Positions 11,512 through 22,500 of a DNA stretch of 64,000 bases are shown in pieces. The notes beneath the pieces were generated by a model. It had not been told where the DNA came from. It did not search any database and saw nothing but the letters and a program-made list of their open reading frames with translations. The stretch is from positions 248,001 through 312,000 of the forward strand of contig KV425557.1 of the NCBI GenBank assembly GCA_001632425.1, read 5' to 3'. This stretch comes from Neolentinus lepideus HHB14362 ss-1 (Eukaryota; Basidiomycota; Agaricomycetes; Gloeophyllales; Gloeophyllaceae). The position numbers were made by a program, and so were the translations under genes. Position 1 is the stretch's first letter; each line of letters opens with the position of its first letter.

Positions 11512-12069
11512 ACCCCTTTATCCCCTCCCGACGATACTATCAACGCCACTCCCTCTCCACCCATATACTACTCCCAACTCAAAAAGGCTCACCGGAATCG
11601 CGTAATTCCCGAGCTCAAGGAAACGGACATTGAAGAATCCTTCGTGCGAGGTGAGACCATCCCGAGTTAAGTTCGAGCTGTGCTGCGATATGACTAACAA
11701 TTTTTTAGGCAGCGGCCCCGGCGGCCAATCTATCAATAAAACTCGTAATAATGTCCAATTGTGTCATAAACCCACTGGTATTCGTTTGTCGTGTCAAGAA
11801 ACGCGCTCTTTAGAACAGAATCGGAAGATCGCGAGAAAGAGGTTGTTAGAAAAGGTGTGCATCAGCATATGTTTGGGCTGTCATGGACTTCTGCTTACCA
11901 GCTGTGCGGTGTAAAGTTGGATGTATACTATAATCCAGGACTGTCTAAGATTGACTTGGGGAAAGCAAAGCAGCATGAGCGCGAGCGCAGACGGCGTAAG
12001 AAGGCGAAAAAGAAAACAAAAGAGAAAGCAGCCAAGGAAGCTGCTCAGCGGGTCGAAGATGAATGGTAG
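11454..12069 (+). CDS. mitochondrial class-I release-factor-like GGQ protein (ICT1/Rso55 type), 5' end uncertain
   Basis: Exons 11454-11650, 11709-11854 and 11917-12069. The core reads [19 protein letters not shown], with the GGQ motif that hydrolyses the peptidyl-tRNA ester. It is followed by [20 protein letters not shown] and a strongly basic C-terminal helix ([14 protein letters not shown]). There is no codon-recognition domain, so this is the short rescue-factor type (C12orf65/MTRFR, yeast Rso55) that frees stalled mitochondrial ribosomes. No ATG lies in the correct frame upstream of the Ser repeat. Either the gene is spliced onto the Mzm1 gene, or it starts in an unseen exon. A third possibility is a frame change between a presequence-like ORF (from an ATG at 11442) and this frame. 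Confidence 0.75.
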
Positions 12070-12281
12070 ATCCATGTGTTGTTCATCGTCCAGTATGATC
12101 AGAGACCCTTACGTCTGTCTTTTTCACCTTCGTATTATGACGACTCACGTTCACACAACGAGACGTGTTCAGGATGAAGCGCTGACTGATGACAGGTAAT
12201 CGTACAACAGTAAGGTACGGAAGACTACAAACAATAAAGATAAATCATCAGAAAAGACAAACAGATGTAATGAAAAAGTCG

Positions 12282-13388
12282 TCAAAGGAAAAGGCTGGGG
12301 AACGTGCAATCAGGTAGCGGCCACCTGACGAGGATCGTCAGGAACTGAATAACATTTGAGTAAGTAGGGATAATTACCTTCTTCGAAGCTGGCTTCGTTG
12401 ATGCCCTCGAAGTAGGCTTCTTGGACGTAGGCTTCGTTGACGCTTTCTTAGCTGCAGCCTGAACAACACATCTCAGTCATTACCACAGCCTAAACAATGT
12501 CCACTGCAGATGTACCTTCTTAACCTCAGTCTTCTTGCTCGACGTCTTCTTGGCGGCGGGAGCAGCCTTGGTGGTAGCCCTCTTCTTGCCGGTAGCGACG
12601 GCCTTCTTGGCGGTCGTAGCCTTCTTCGCAGCGACAGCCTTAGTGGTCGCCGCCTTCTTCGCGGTGGCCTTCTCCGTCACGACAGGCTTCTTCACTGTCT
12701 TCGTAGGAGCGGGCTTCTTCTTCAACGTCTCAGTGGAGGCCTTCTTCTTCAGTGTCTCAGACGTAGCCTTCTTAGCGGCAGCAGGCTTGCTGTTCTATCC
12801 CGTCATGTCAGACCCTGTTGCATCAGATGATCGAGACCACATACCTCATTTGCCTCGGCGGGCTTCTTCTTGGGAGCGAGTTTGACTTTGCCCGAGGGGC
12901 CTTTGGGCAGGACGAACTCCTTCTTCTCAGCACCAGAGGCAATCGCGCGATTGAGCTGGTAGACGTTGTTGCCGATGTTCATGTCGAGGTTGTACTTCTC
13001 CTCGGCGTACTATGATCACTGCGTCAGATCAAGTACAGGACTACAGGAATATCAGCCAACCTTCTTAATAGCAGCACGAGATACCCCTGTACGAGCGTCT
13101 TCACGGTTCTCGGCGATACATTCCTATATCGACGTGTATGAGAGCGTGCCACAATGAATCAGCCAACTAACATACCTTGATGATCTCCTTCCATGATGGG
13201 TGCGCTGCATCGGATTTGGCAGCGGCCTTAGTCGAAGTCTTCTTAGTAGTGGTCTTGGGTGCAGCCTTCTTTTTCTCTGAAGCAGGCTTAGTCGTCTTCT
13301 TGGTAGCCTTGGCGGGCTTCGTCTCCTCGGCCGGGACTTCGTCAATGAGCTCACACGCGATAGAGGCGGGACTGGCAACGTCAGACAT
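12282..13388 (-). CDS. linker histone H1, paralogue B
   Basis: Exons 13388-13176, 13123-13061, 13009-12845, 12794-12516 and a last exon from 12458. If unspliced, the last exon runs to the TGA at 12282 (298 residues). The N-tail is longer and more acidic than in paralogue A. The globular domain reads HPSWKEIIK, ECIAENREDARTGVSRAAIK and YAEEKYNLDMNIGNNVYQLN, followed by LPKGPSGKVKLAPK. The intron that splits this last element in paralogues A and C is absent here, so two exons are fused. The tail is Lys/Ala/Thr-rich. The extreme C-terminus after ASTKPASKK is doubtful: the genomic reading becomes hydrophobic and may be intronic or UTR. Confidence 0.8.
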
Positions 13389-14687
13389 TGGGACAGAGAT
13401 AAGAGAGATAGGAGGAGAGGGGCTAGGGCTGGAAGACAGAGGGGATATCGATAGAGGCTGATGGTAGTCGGGGGCAAAAGTTGGAAAACCACGAGCGCAA
13501 CATTGCCTTTATGTATTTTGGGTCGCATGGCATCACGTGCAATGGTCTTGTTGATCGCCAAACCTTATTTCTGCAATAATTCAGCACAGCCACTACGATC
13601 GCACGTCGCGTCGCGACGTGGTGCGTGACAGAACGTGTCATTAATGTGACAAGGCTACGATCCCACCCAGGCATATCAACGTTTTTAAAACTGCAGTGTT
13701 CGAGTGTCTCTTCTACTGATGGATGAATAAGAGGATCTCCGAAAACATCCCGCAAGAGTGTGCCTTCCGCATCGCTGTCGTTTACGACATGCTTTCGCAA
13801 GACAAGCGTACGTGCTAGTCAGGTGCTCATACATTTGCGACGTTCTTGAACTGTCTGAAACCACCCTAGACCCCCTACGGCCGAGAGGGCATCCAGTATA
13901 AAACGCTGATCTTCGAAGAGTAGGTTGAGTCCTTCTTTACACTGCGGAAACGAAGAAATAAACCCAGAATCCATACGACGAGCGCGCTTGCCCCGAGCGG
14001 TCGGTTGCCCGAAGGGCAATCGCGTGCAGTACAATAAGTAAATACATCCTTTAAATATTATTTTCTTATCAGCATCCCGAAATGGGCGTGCCCCCCCTCG
14101 TAACCATGCGCGAGCTCGCAAACTCGCACCAAAATCCGAATTCCAACAGGAACGACCGTTCGGTTGCTGCATCTTTTGATGATCGAGGAGCCTCTGGTTA
14201 ACCTCGGGATTGTGACCTTCGAGTTAATTAATTGGTTGCATACACGTGTCGTAAGATTTCACGAAGATCCCGTAGCAATTCAAGGAGCTCTGGTTTCAAG
14301 GCATTCGAGAGTACAAGTCCATATTCCTGTTCAGATTGAATGCGTTCATGCAAAGAACACCGTAAAGATGCTATCGTATCCCAAAAGAAATCCTTCATTG
14401 TCTTAAGGATGCGTGGGATACGAGAGCAGATAGATGGCAACGTATCATCAGAGAGGCCACTGAGTTCGTTGGCATAAGCTCCGAAGACTCTAGAAAGTGT
14501 GACGGCTTCGAGTTCCTGTTTCGTCCATAAGCATATAGTGACAGCACGGCGAGCTTTTCAGATTGAAAGTTTATTCCCGATAGCAACGTTAACAAAGCAA
14601 CAGACATGGAATGTCTACTTCTCAGCAAGACATATGCAAAACAATAATACACATTCTCCATCCTTACCAATCGCGATAAATCTATGT
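13389..14687. other. intergenic region with an orphan open stretch on the minus strand
   Basis: Between histone H1-B and the AMP-ligase-like gene. On the minus strand a stretch at about 14540-14228 reads as a plausible helical protein end (TLSRVFGAYANELSGLSDD, then LKPELLELLRDLREILRHVY and a stop). I find no start or upstream exon, and an in-frame TGA lies just before it. Two further minus-strand ORFs (14172-13819 and 13800-13423) have no recognisable domain. Confidence 0.35.
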
Positions 14688-16900
14688 TCAAGCAGCTGCA
14701 ACCTTGAACGTGCCATTGCTCGCAACTCGCGCCCTCACGCCGGTCGCCGCCCACCCTTCCTCGTCGCCATTCACCTGCTCCCACGAGTCTTCTCCAAACA
14801 TCAGTTCCTTGCCCACACTCGGGCCACGCACGAACAGCACGCCCTCAGGGTCCCCACCGGCCTCAACGCCCTCGTCTTTCACGCCGAGCAGCTTCGCCTC
14901 GACATTGATACTCGGCGGGCCGCAGTGGTAGTGCTGCGCGTAAGGATCTGAGCCGCCGCTCTCGGGTACGGGGAAGGACTGCAGATCAAGCGGGTGGGAG
15001 GCAAGGACAGGTCCCGGGACTAGGGGATTGGTGTGAACGTTTACGATGGGGATGGACAGGGCGACTCTAGAAGCAGGGAGCGCAGAGGCGTCTAGAGGAC
15101 CTTTATTGACAGCATCTGTGAGTGAGAAGGTTAAAAAATTGAGAACGAGAGCTACTAACCACCGCTAACGACGACACCCCTCAAGGTCCCAGCACCAACG
15201 CCCACGACACTCTGTCTTGCCCCCTCAAACACAATTCTATCCCACAAGCTGTCCTTGGTCAGGAAGCCCTCAGATAGCCCAGACAGCTTATGTCTCCATG
15301 CAAACTGGAACAAAACTCCAGATGACTCTTTCGCACGCGAGAGGATGTTCATGGTCAGAGATTCCAAATGGGCCGGCTTCAAGAAGGTAATCGTAGGGAA
15401 CGGGATTGGCATAGACGATACATTCGTCAAGTCCACGGTGTCCTTCGCAGTTCCTAAAAATCCACTGTAAGCTCGAGCACCTACGACAAACGATCTTGAT
15501 ACTTACCTTCCGAACCAGTGAATATCTTCGTGCTATTCAAGGTAGCAAAGCTTGTTCCTTCGAATACCGCCATGTATGCGAGAGACCGACCGTAAGCAGT
15601 GTTCATCGAGTGCGCCGATACGACCGTATCTAAAGGAGAAACAGCTGAGGAGAGGGGAAGGAGCACGCGTACAGCAGCCACTCCTGCAGTCAGATTTTGG
15701 TGAGTGAGCTGGGCACCCCGGAGTTCACCAGCTCGAGAAGAGAAGAAGGAAACCGTGAAGATGTCGTTAGGATCTATTGTTTCTCAGTGACCTGGCACAG
15801 CGAGAAAGGCACGTATGACTTACCAGGAGCAGCACTAATGATCGTCTCCGTATCTCGCCCGTTCTTTTCAATGTCCTCCCACTTCAGCACCCGCACGCCA
15901 GACAGCATCTTCGGCCCAGTCGGCGCTTCGCCGACGACAATGATAGTGTGGTGTCCGCTACTTTCCGCAGAGTCGTAGATCAGTTCGAGCAATTGGGGGA
16001 GAAAAGACCCGTGAGTGATGATGGCGCTCGGAGGGTGTCTCTCGAGGACGGGAGTAAGAAGGTCGAGGGAAGTCAGAGTGAAAGAGGCGATGGAGTGCGA
16101 AGCGAGGGCGAGGTCTGCGATGAGGAATTCTGGAGTAACAAAATGATTAGTTATGTTGCTTAGGTATGGAGCTGCATGGGACGTACCGATGGAGTCGTCG
16201 AGCAGTAGGAGGACGTTGGACTCTTTTGGAGCCAGGCCGGCTAGGCGAATCAGGCCTGTACCGAAGTTAACGAAGCGTTCTCTGAGCTCGGGGTTGGTAA
16301 TCTGTCCAGGCACAACAGACCAAGTTCAGCATATCGTCCCAACACCACAGCACTAACAAATTCGGCAGGCTAGACAGAGAGTTTGTAAATCATGCACTGG
16401 TCCGTCGTGCACTCTATCTCCGAGCGGCAATCAAGCCTCCAAACGGCACCTCGCTGACCTCTCAAGGATGTCCACGTCGATCACCCCATTCCCGTACACT
16501 GTAGCAACCAGTTCCCTTGCAGTGGATTTCAGCCGAGCTCACCTTGGTAGACCATAGTGTTCGTGGAGCGTCGAAGTCGGTCTTGACCAAGTCCGTGAGG
16601 AGATTGATATCCTTCGCCGGCCTGACCGGCAGCTGGAGCACACCAATGAGCATTTCACAGCGCAGAGCTATACACACTTGAACGCACCCTTCCCATCATC
16701 CCGGTGCCATAGTTTCTGTACACGGCGCTCTGACCAGGATTCCTAACTCTGGCAACATCACTCTGTCTGCCCAGCAATATGGGGTGGACAAGCGGCTGGG
16801 GCTTGTAGAGATTCGACAGTAGAAAGAGAGAGGCTGCAATCAAGCAGAGTAAAATCGTGAGGTCGTCAGTGACGAGATGGTCCGAGAGTTGGAACGCCAT
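14688..16900 (-). CDS. divergent AMP-dependent synthetase/ligase-like protein, probably non-catalytic
   Basis: Seven exons (16900-16688, 16632-16543, 16301-16187, 16129-15824, 15773-15507, 15453-15160, 15115-14688) give 570 residues. It starts with a membrane-spanning segment (TILLCLIAASLFLLSNLY), then HPILLGRQSDVARVRNPGQS, as in fungal long-chain acyl-CoA synthetases of the ANL superfamily. The phosphate-binding loop, normally a TSGTTGxPKG-like motif, is replaced by SSRAGELRGAQLTHQN. The usual YGxTE motif and the C-terminal lid domain with its catalytic lysine are not seen. The protein ends soon after GWAATGVRARV. The reading frame is clean over all exons, so this is a maintained gene rather than a wreck. 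A role as a membrane-bound pseudo-enzyme is inference. Confidence 0.7.
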
Positions 16901-17652
16901 CGCTATATTCGAACCGAATACGCGTCGAGTGCTGCAGGCACCAGAGTTGGACGACGCGTAACCGAAACGACAGGGTACGCCAGCTGCTGCTTATATGTAG
17001 CACACTAGCTGTGCTGATGAGTGGTTCAGACAAGAGAATAAGTAACTTGTGAAGCTGGTAGTGAAGTACTTGCGACCGCTTTAGATGCATTTCGGCTCCG
17101 TTAAAAGACCGGCAACTTGGCTTGGCGCCGCCGGCGTCTAAATTTCTTCACTCATCCTTTCTTTGTTACTACTACTGTCACCTTGCTATGACTGTCACCA
17201 CCCTGGATCTACCCTCTCAACTCGTCGTCAATGCTTGTGTCTTTCTACTTTCTACCACCGCCTTACACCACTCGCGCCTTATCTGGTTACTCGGGACCCT
17301 ATGATGTATGATGTGTCTCCTGTCTGTGCGCCGCATTCCCAGACGCCATAGGCGCTGTACACCTCACCGTACTTCAATTGACTGGACGTGCGTACAGAGT
17401 TCCCTAGCCTCATCCAGGCCTCCTGGTCCGCCGTGCCTGCCTTATCTTCCTCGCGTTCCAGCCAATCAGCGATCATACTCCTGGCCGTGGGACACTGTCA
17501 CGTGATCAAATATGCATTTAGAGGGTGTCTCGGAACTCCAACCCAGCCCAATCCAACTTGACCAGCACCCCCATCTTGCCCCGCGTCCCCCTCCCGTCGG
17601 ATCTGTTTCCTACATTCTATCTCATCTCAGCTACCTGTTGGTTCAAGATACA
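16901..17652. promoter_or_regulatory. divergent intergenic region between AMP-ligase-like and H1-C genes
   Basis: About 750 bp between two divergent start codons. Pyrimidine-rich blocks precede the H1-C start (about 17560-17640). No convincing ORF. It presumably contains both promoters. Confidence 0.4.
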
Positions 17653-19008
17653 ATGCCTACGTCTGCTAGGAGATCGTCTATGACTACCCGCGCCAAGCCT
17701 GCCGCTCCGGCTCCGGCTCCAGTGAAGGAGAAGAAGAGTGTGGCGTCCAAGAAGGCGACCACCAAAGATACGAAGGATAAGACAGTGCCTACTCATCCGA
17801 CTTGGCAGGATATGATTAAGGTGAGTGTTCTGGCCTTCCGCTTTGTTAAACGTTTTGGGGTGCGAGGGCATGTGGTAGAGGTGCTGTCCCTGCGTGAGGA
17901 TAGAGCGGTTGAACATGGGAGAGTTCACATGACTTTCACGCATTGTGTTCCGTCTCGGACTGCGCGTTGATCTCTGCGGGATAGGAATGCATCGCTGCTC
18001 ACCCGGAGGAAGCTCGTGCCGGAGTATCCAGACCCACCATCAAGAAGGTACGTAATCGTAATCTTTCTGCTAACGTGTCGTCCGCTACACCTTATTTCAT
18101 GCTATCATTTGCCTCGTTCGTTGTAGTTTGTGGAGGTCAAGTACAAGGTCGATATCAATGCTGCCGCTGCCAGCCAGCTGAACCGCGCTATCGCTCATGG
18201 CGCTGAGAAGGGTGTCTTTGCTCTGCCCAAAGGTACTTGTGGCGTTATGGACGCAAACAGCCGATGCTCATCAGTGTACAGGACCGTCTGGCAAAGTCAA
18301 ACTTGCTCCCAAGACCAAAACGGAAGACGCTGCGAAGGAGGTGAGGAGTCTCTGCACCTCTTGAGTCGCCTGCTTCACTTCTCTGTATGACCTCATGTGA
18401 CTCATCGTCCTCGGGTATTCCCCTCTTATCATCAGAATGCTCGGCCTGTAGTTAAGAAGCCCGCAGCAGCCTCCACCACCACCAAGAAGCCTGCCGTGAA
18501 GGCATCCACCACGAAAGCAAAGGCGCCCGCTGCAAAGACCGTGAAGAAGCCTCTGGGGAAGTCGTCCGGCGCTACTGCCCCGGTAGCGAAGTCGAGTTCC
18601 GCCGCTGCGAAGGGGAAGAGCACTGCCGCCGCCAAGGCTAAGACGTCGAAGTCGAAGGCTGCACCTGCCAGGAAGACTACTACGGCGAAAAAGAGCACTG
18701 GAAGTGCAGTTGCTACTAAGAAGAAGAAGCCTGCTGCGGGTGCGAAGAAAGCTTCCACTAAGAAGGGAGCTGCGAAGAAGGTCAGCACAACTCATATCCC
18801 GATCGGAGATCAGGGATATCTACTGACGTCCGTTTGCTAGGCCGTTACTGGGGAGTCGAAGGCCAAGACCGCTGCTGCTAAGCCGCGTTCAACGAAGACT
18901 GCGAAGAAATCTGCTGCTACAGCGAAGCCCACTCCTAAGACTAAGCCCGCGAGCAAGGCATCTGCGAAGCCGGCTTCCGTGAAAGTGAGAGACTTTACTG
19001 CCGACTAG
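17653..19008 (+). CDS. linker histone H1, paralogue C
   Basis: Six exons (17653-17820, 17985-18047, 18127-18232, 18282-18340, 18436-18780, 18841-19008) give 302 residues, the longest of the three H1 proteins in the window. The globular domain reads HPTWQDMIK, ECIAAHPEEARAGVSRPTIK, FVEVKYKVDINAAAASQLN and GPSGKVKLAPK. The tail is a Lys/Ala/Ser/Thr run with SK and TK repeats. Exon boundaries coincide with those of paralogue A, showing common descent by duplication. The final residues are uncertain. A donor-like GTGAGA at 18984 could splice to an acceptor near 19040 and end the protein with a short Ala codon plus stop instead of VRDFTAD. Opposite orientation to A and B. Confidence 0.85.
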
Positions 19009-19521
19009 ATATTAGGTTGGCTGACCACTGCGGATTGTGAAAGGCGTAGGCGCTTCCTGTTCCCTCTCTGACTCTCTGATCGTGGACTATCGTATCTCTA
19101 TTTGAGTGAGTTGTTGTATTGACCCTTTGATGGTTGTATATTGTATATTCTTAGTTCCATTATTTCTTGTCTTGTTTCTCCTTTGCCTATTTCTGTTCCC
19201 AAGGCAAGCTTCATAGGTGCTCTATATTAACTTGATATACTGTACGAATATAGGGAGTTTGTTCTGACTGAAAACGGTGTTGGCTTGATTATCTCTCGAG
19301 AAAGTTCTATGTTAGAAAGATGAAGACTAAGTTTTCTGCCTTTGCGACAGAGCAATCCCATGTGCCGGCAACTCCCGGTGTAGGCGCGGACGACATCGTC
19401 ATCGGATCTGCTTTAGACCCACTTTGGGGTTAAAGTAGCTTGAGACAAAATACTGCCTTTTGTCCTCTGAACTTCAAATATTTGCTATGGATCATTTCGA
19501 ATACGCACTCGCACCGAAATC
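19009..19521. other. intergenic, 3' UTR of H1-C and promoter of TEL2
   Basis: About 510 bp, T-rich at 19090-19200. No ORF of note. The two genes are in tandem. Confidence 0.4.
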
Positions 19522-22500
19522 ATGTCTACTGAATACTTCGACGCGACTCTGAATCAGGTTTACGAGCATATCTCCCGTCTTCAACAACCAGTCTCTTCTC
19601 TCCCTGAGCTTCTTTCCTCACTATATTCACCACTCTTTGCTTTGGGTCTTGTCTCAAAGCGTCAGAAATATGACGCAGGCATATCTTTCTCCTCGGATTC
19701 ACTTACTCCGGCGAAGCATATTCCCTTGCTGCAGCGAGCACTGCTAGAACACATCGTTCCGAGGTGGTGGGATGCGTTAGATGAGGATGGAAGTTTACAT
19801 CTTCTAGAACGATACTTCTACCCTTTCAGCGATGTCAAACCACGAGAGAACGTACTCAGAGAAGTAGTGTGCTCAGCACATTCGACGCTCCTCTCTGTCC
19901 CGCTCAATACTTATTCGTTGAGGCTCCTTCTAGAGCTGGTGAGGACATGCTCCGTGGAGCGCGTACGTCGCCTGATCTTCGACGATCTTGAGATTGGTGG
20001 GAGGAGGCAGAGGAATTTTGTGCTGTGGGAGGACTACGTGAGGAATGTGGTCGCTGTGTCGGGGAAGGTGGCCAATGTCGTCCTGGGAGGCAAGCGCAAG
20101 ACCGTGAGTGGGCTTGCGGTGGAGGAGATACCCGCGGAACTAGAGTATGGGCCTTACTTCAGTAGGATTTGTGTCAGTTGTGAAGTCCTCGTCGCTGAGG
20201 CAAACTCCAAGAACGTAGCGTGGAAGAAAGGTGTGTAAGTCACCCTTCTGCCTCCATTCATTCTACCGCATCTAATGTATTTCTCGCACTAAGAATCTCT
20301 TAACTGTATATCATACCTCCTAACTAAACTCCTCACCCTCGGCCTTTTCCCGTCGAGCCCTCCTTCAACCTCTTCTCAGCCCTCCTTCTTTGAGAATACC
20401 CTACCGACAATCCGAAAACGTCTCTCTCCATCGCACGACCCTGACGAGAGGAAGCAGTACTCCACAACATGGCAGACTCTCATCCAGTCGTTTCCCACCT
20501 CACACAACTCGCGCACTTTCCTCGCCTCCTTGCTGGGGCACCTCGACCTTGATATACGTCCTTCCCCTTCAGATCAAAACTCGTCTTTTCATGGATTATC
20601 CACTGCATCAGGGGCCCGCGTCCACGTTAAACGCGAGGCATTACTCCTTCACCGCTTTGTCGGTGCCTTAAGCCACCAAGACTCACCCAAGGAGAATGAC
20701 ACAGATAAAGACGAGCTGTGGGAGAGTCTCAGTGCCGTTGTGCTTGGTGGAAAGGTCTGGGGTGATGTTGGTGCGAGAGTGGTTGTGTGCTGGGTTGCTG
20801 GTGGTGGTGAACTAGGGCAGGACGTCGATGTTGGAGGTGGGTTGGGTGTATATCTGCGACACTAGAACTGAATTTATTGAAGAATTATGATGCGGTGTGT
20901 AACAGCGTTGCAGAGGTTTCTTGATAGAGTAGTGGAGGTATGGACGTCACCAGAACATGTCAGGCATTCGCTGCTTTCATTTCATAGATGTGAGTCTCAT
21001 TCCACACTTCGCTCCACGAAATGGAAGTCAATCTCTCTACCCGCGCAGATATGACCCTCCTTGTACTCTTAACCCTCTCCTACCTCCCACCTCCCAACAG
21101 CACAGCAGACATCATCTCCCCGCTCTCAGTCCCTACCACAGAACTCGCGTTTTCCCCTCCCTTCATCAAGTCTATCTCGCAGTACATCTCACACCTTGAC
21201 TACGGCGTCCGAGAATGTGGGATGTTAGTCGCCGAACACGTAGCAGTGCGGGTGGGCAAGAAGGTTGGCTTTGAGGTCAAAAGCGAGGATGGGTGGGCAA
21301 AGGAGGTGGAACAGCTGCTTGAGGGCAGGGATGTGGATGCGATAATAGACGTACCCCCAGCGAAAATGGCCAAGGAAGAAGCAAAAATGATAGACGAATT
21401 CATCTCTTACCCAGAAAACCCCTCCGAAGACAAGTTAGCGTCCCTTCCCTTGGAGCGCCCACCAACCCCCGACTCGGACGACGACTCACTCCTCTCTTAC
21501 GCTTCCTCGCGTTCCCCGTCCCCTACCCCTTCCATCATCAGCGACATTGAAAAAGATCCCACCCTCCTTGGCGTGAACCATAAACCCATCCCCAAGCCCG
21601 TTTATCTGCTGCAGCTGGGCGAGATGCTCAAAGGCGGTTCGGGGAATGGATTGGGAGGGATCGGTGTCGTAGGTGCGGTGAAAGGGGAGGAAGTTGGGGA
21701 AGGGAAACTGGAGGGGGCGGAAGAAGCGGGGCGGGTGGAGGTTGCGCTGGATGTCACGGAGGAAATGATCAGGAGGAGAGCGGGATTTGGGGCTGAGTTG
21801 GGTGAGTAGTTTGTTAGAATTGTGGATTAAGGGTTCTGAGGCTGATGAGGATTTGATGGTAGAGGAGAACGCGGTGAATTTGGTCTATGCGCTTGTAGGT
21901 CTGCAAGATAATTTTGATCTTGAGGGTTTCGATGTGAAGAGGCAAGCAGCACTGAATGCGTTGGTGGCTTGTTGTCCCAAGAAAGCTGCACCGTAAGAAT
22001 GCTCTAGTGCAGCTGATCGAAGATATACCGTGACTTACGCAGTATATGCAGAGCCGTCATTGAACAATTCTTCATTAACCAATACTCAACTGACCAGCGC
22101 TACGTCATGCTCAATGCGCTCGCCATGGGGGCGCGCGAGCTCGCGTCCCTACCTGTGCCCCCGACCGCCCCTGTTCACCCGCTCGTGGGCGATCGTGTCT
22201 CCTTCCCAAGTAAAATGTTGCCGCCAGCGATGCACCGCAAGTACCTGGAAGCGGCAGGGCAGGTCATCGGCGACCACGCGAACCCTGTGCAGAAGATGTT
22301 GTCTGACATTAGCAAAGACGCTGTGGACAAAACGAAAGAACCAGCGACGGAGCAAGTACCGGACTTAGTGAGGGAGCGGAGGCTCAGGGTGAGGCAGCCC
22401 GCAAAAGTGTCTGAGGTCAAGCCCTCTTCCTCGTCGCTTGTGATGCCATCTCAGGTGTCCACCCAAGCTCCCACAACTACGTTCACGGACGTTGCGGCGG

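Noticed and set aside
13423..14172. Two minus-strand ORFs of 125 and 117 codons between H1-B and the AMP-ligase-like gene
   Set aside because: No recognisable motif and no consistent splice link between them or to the open stretch at 14228-14540.
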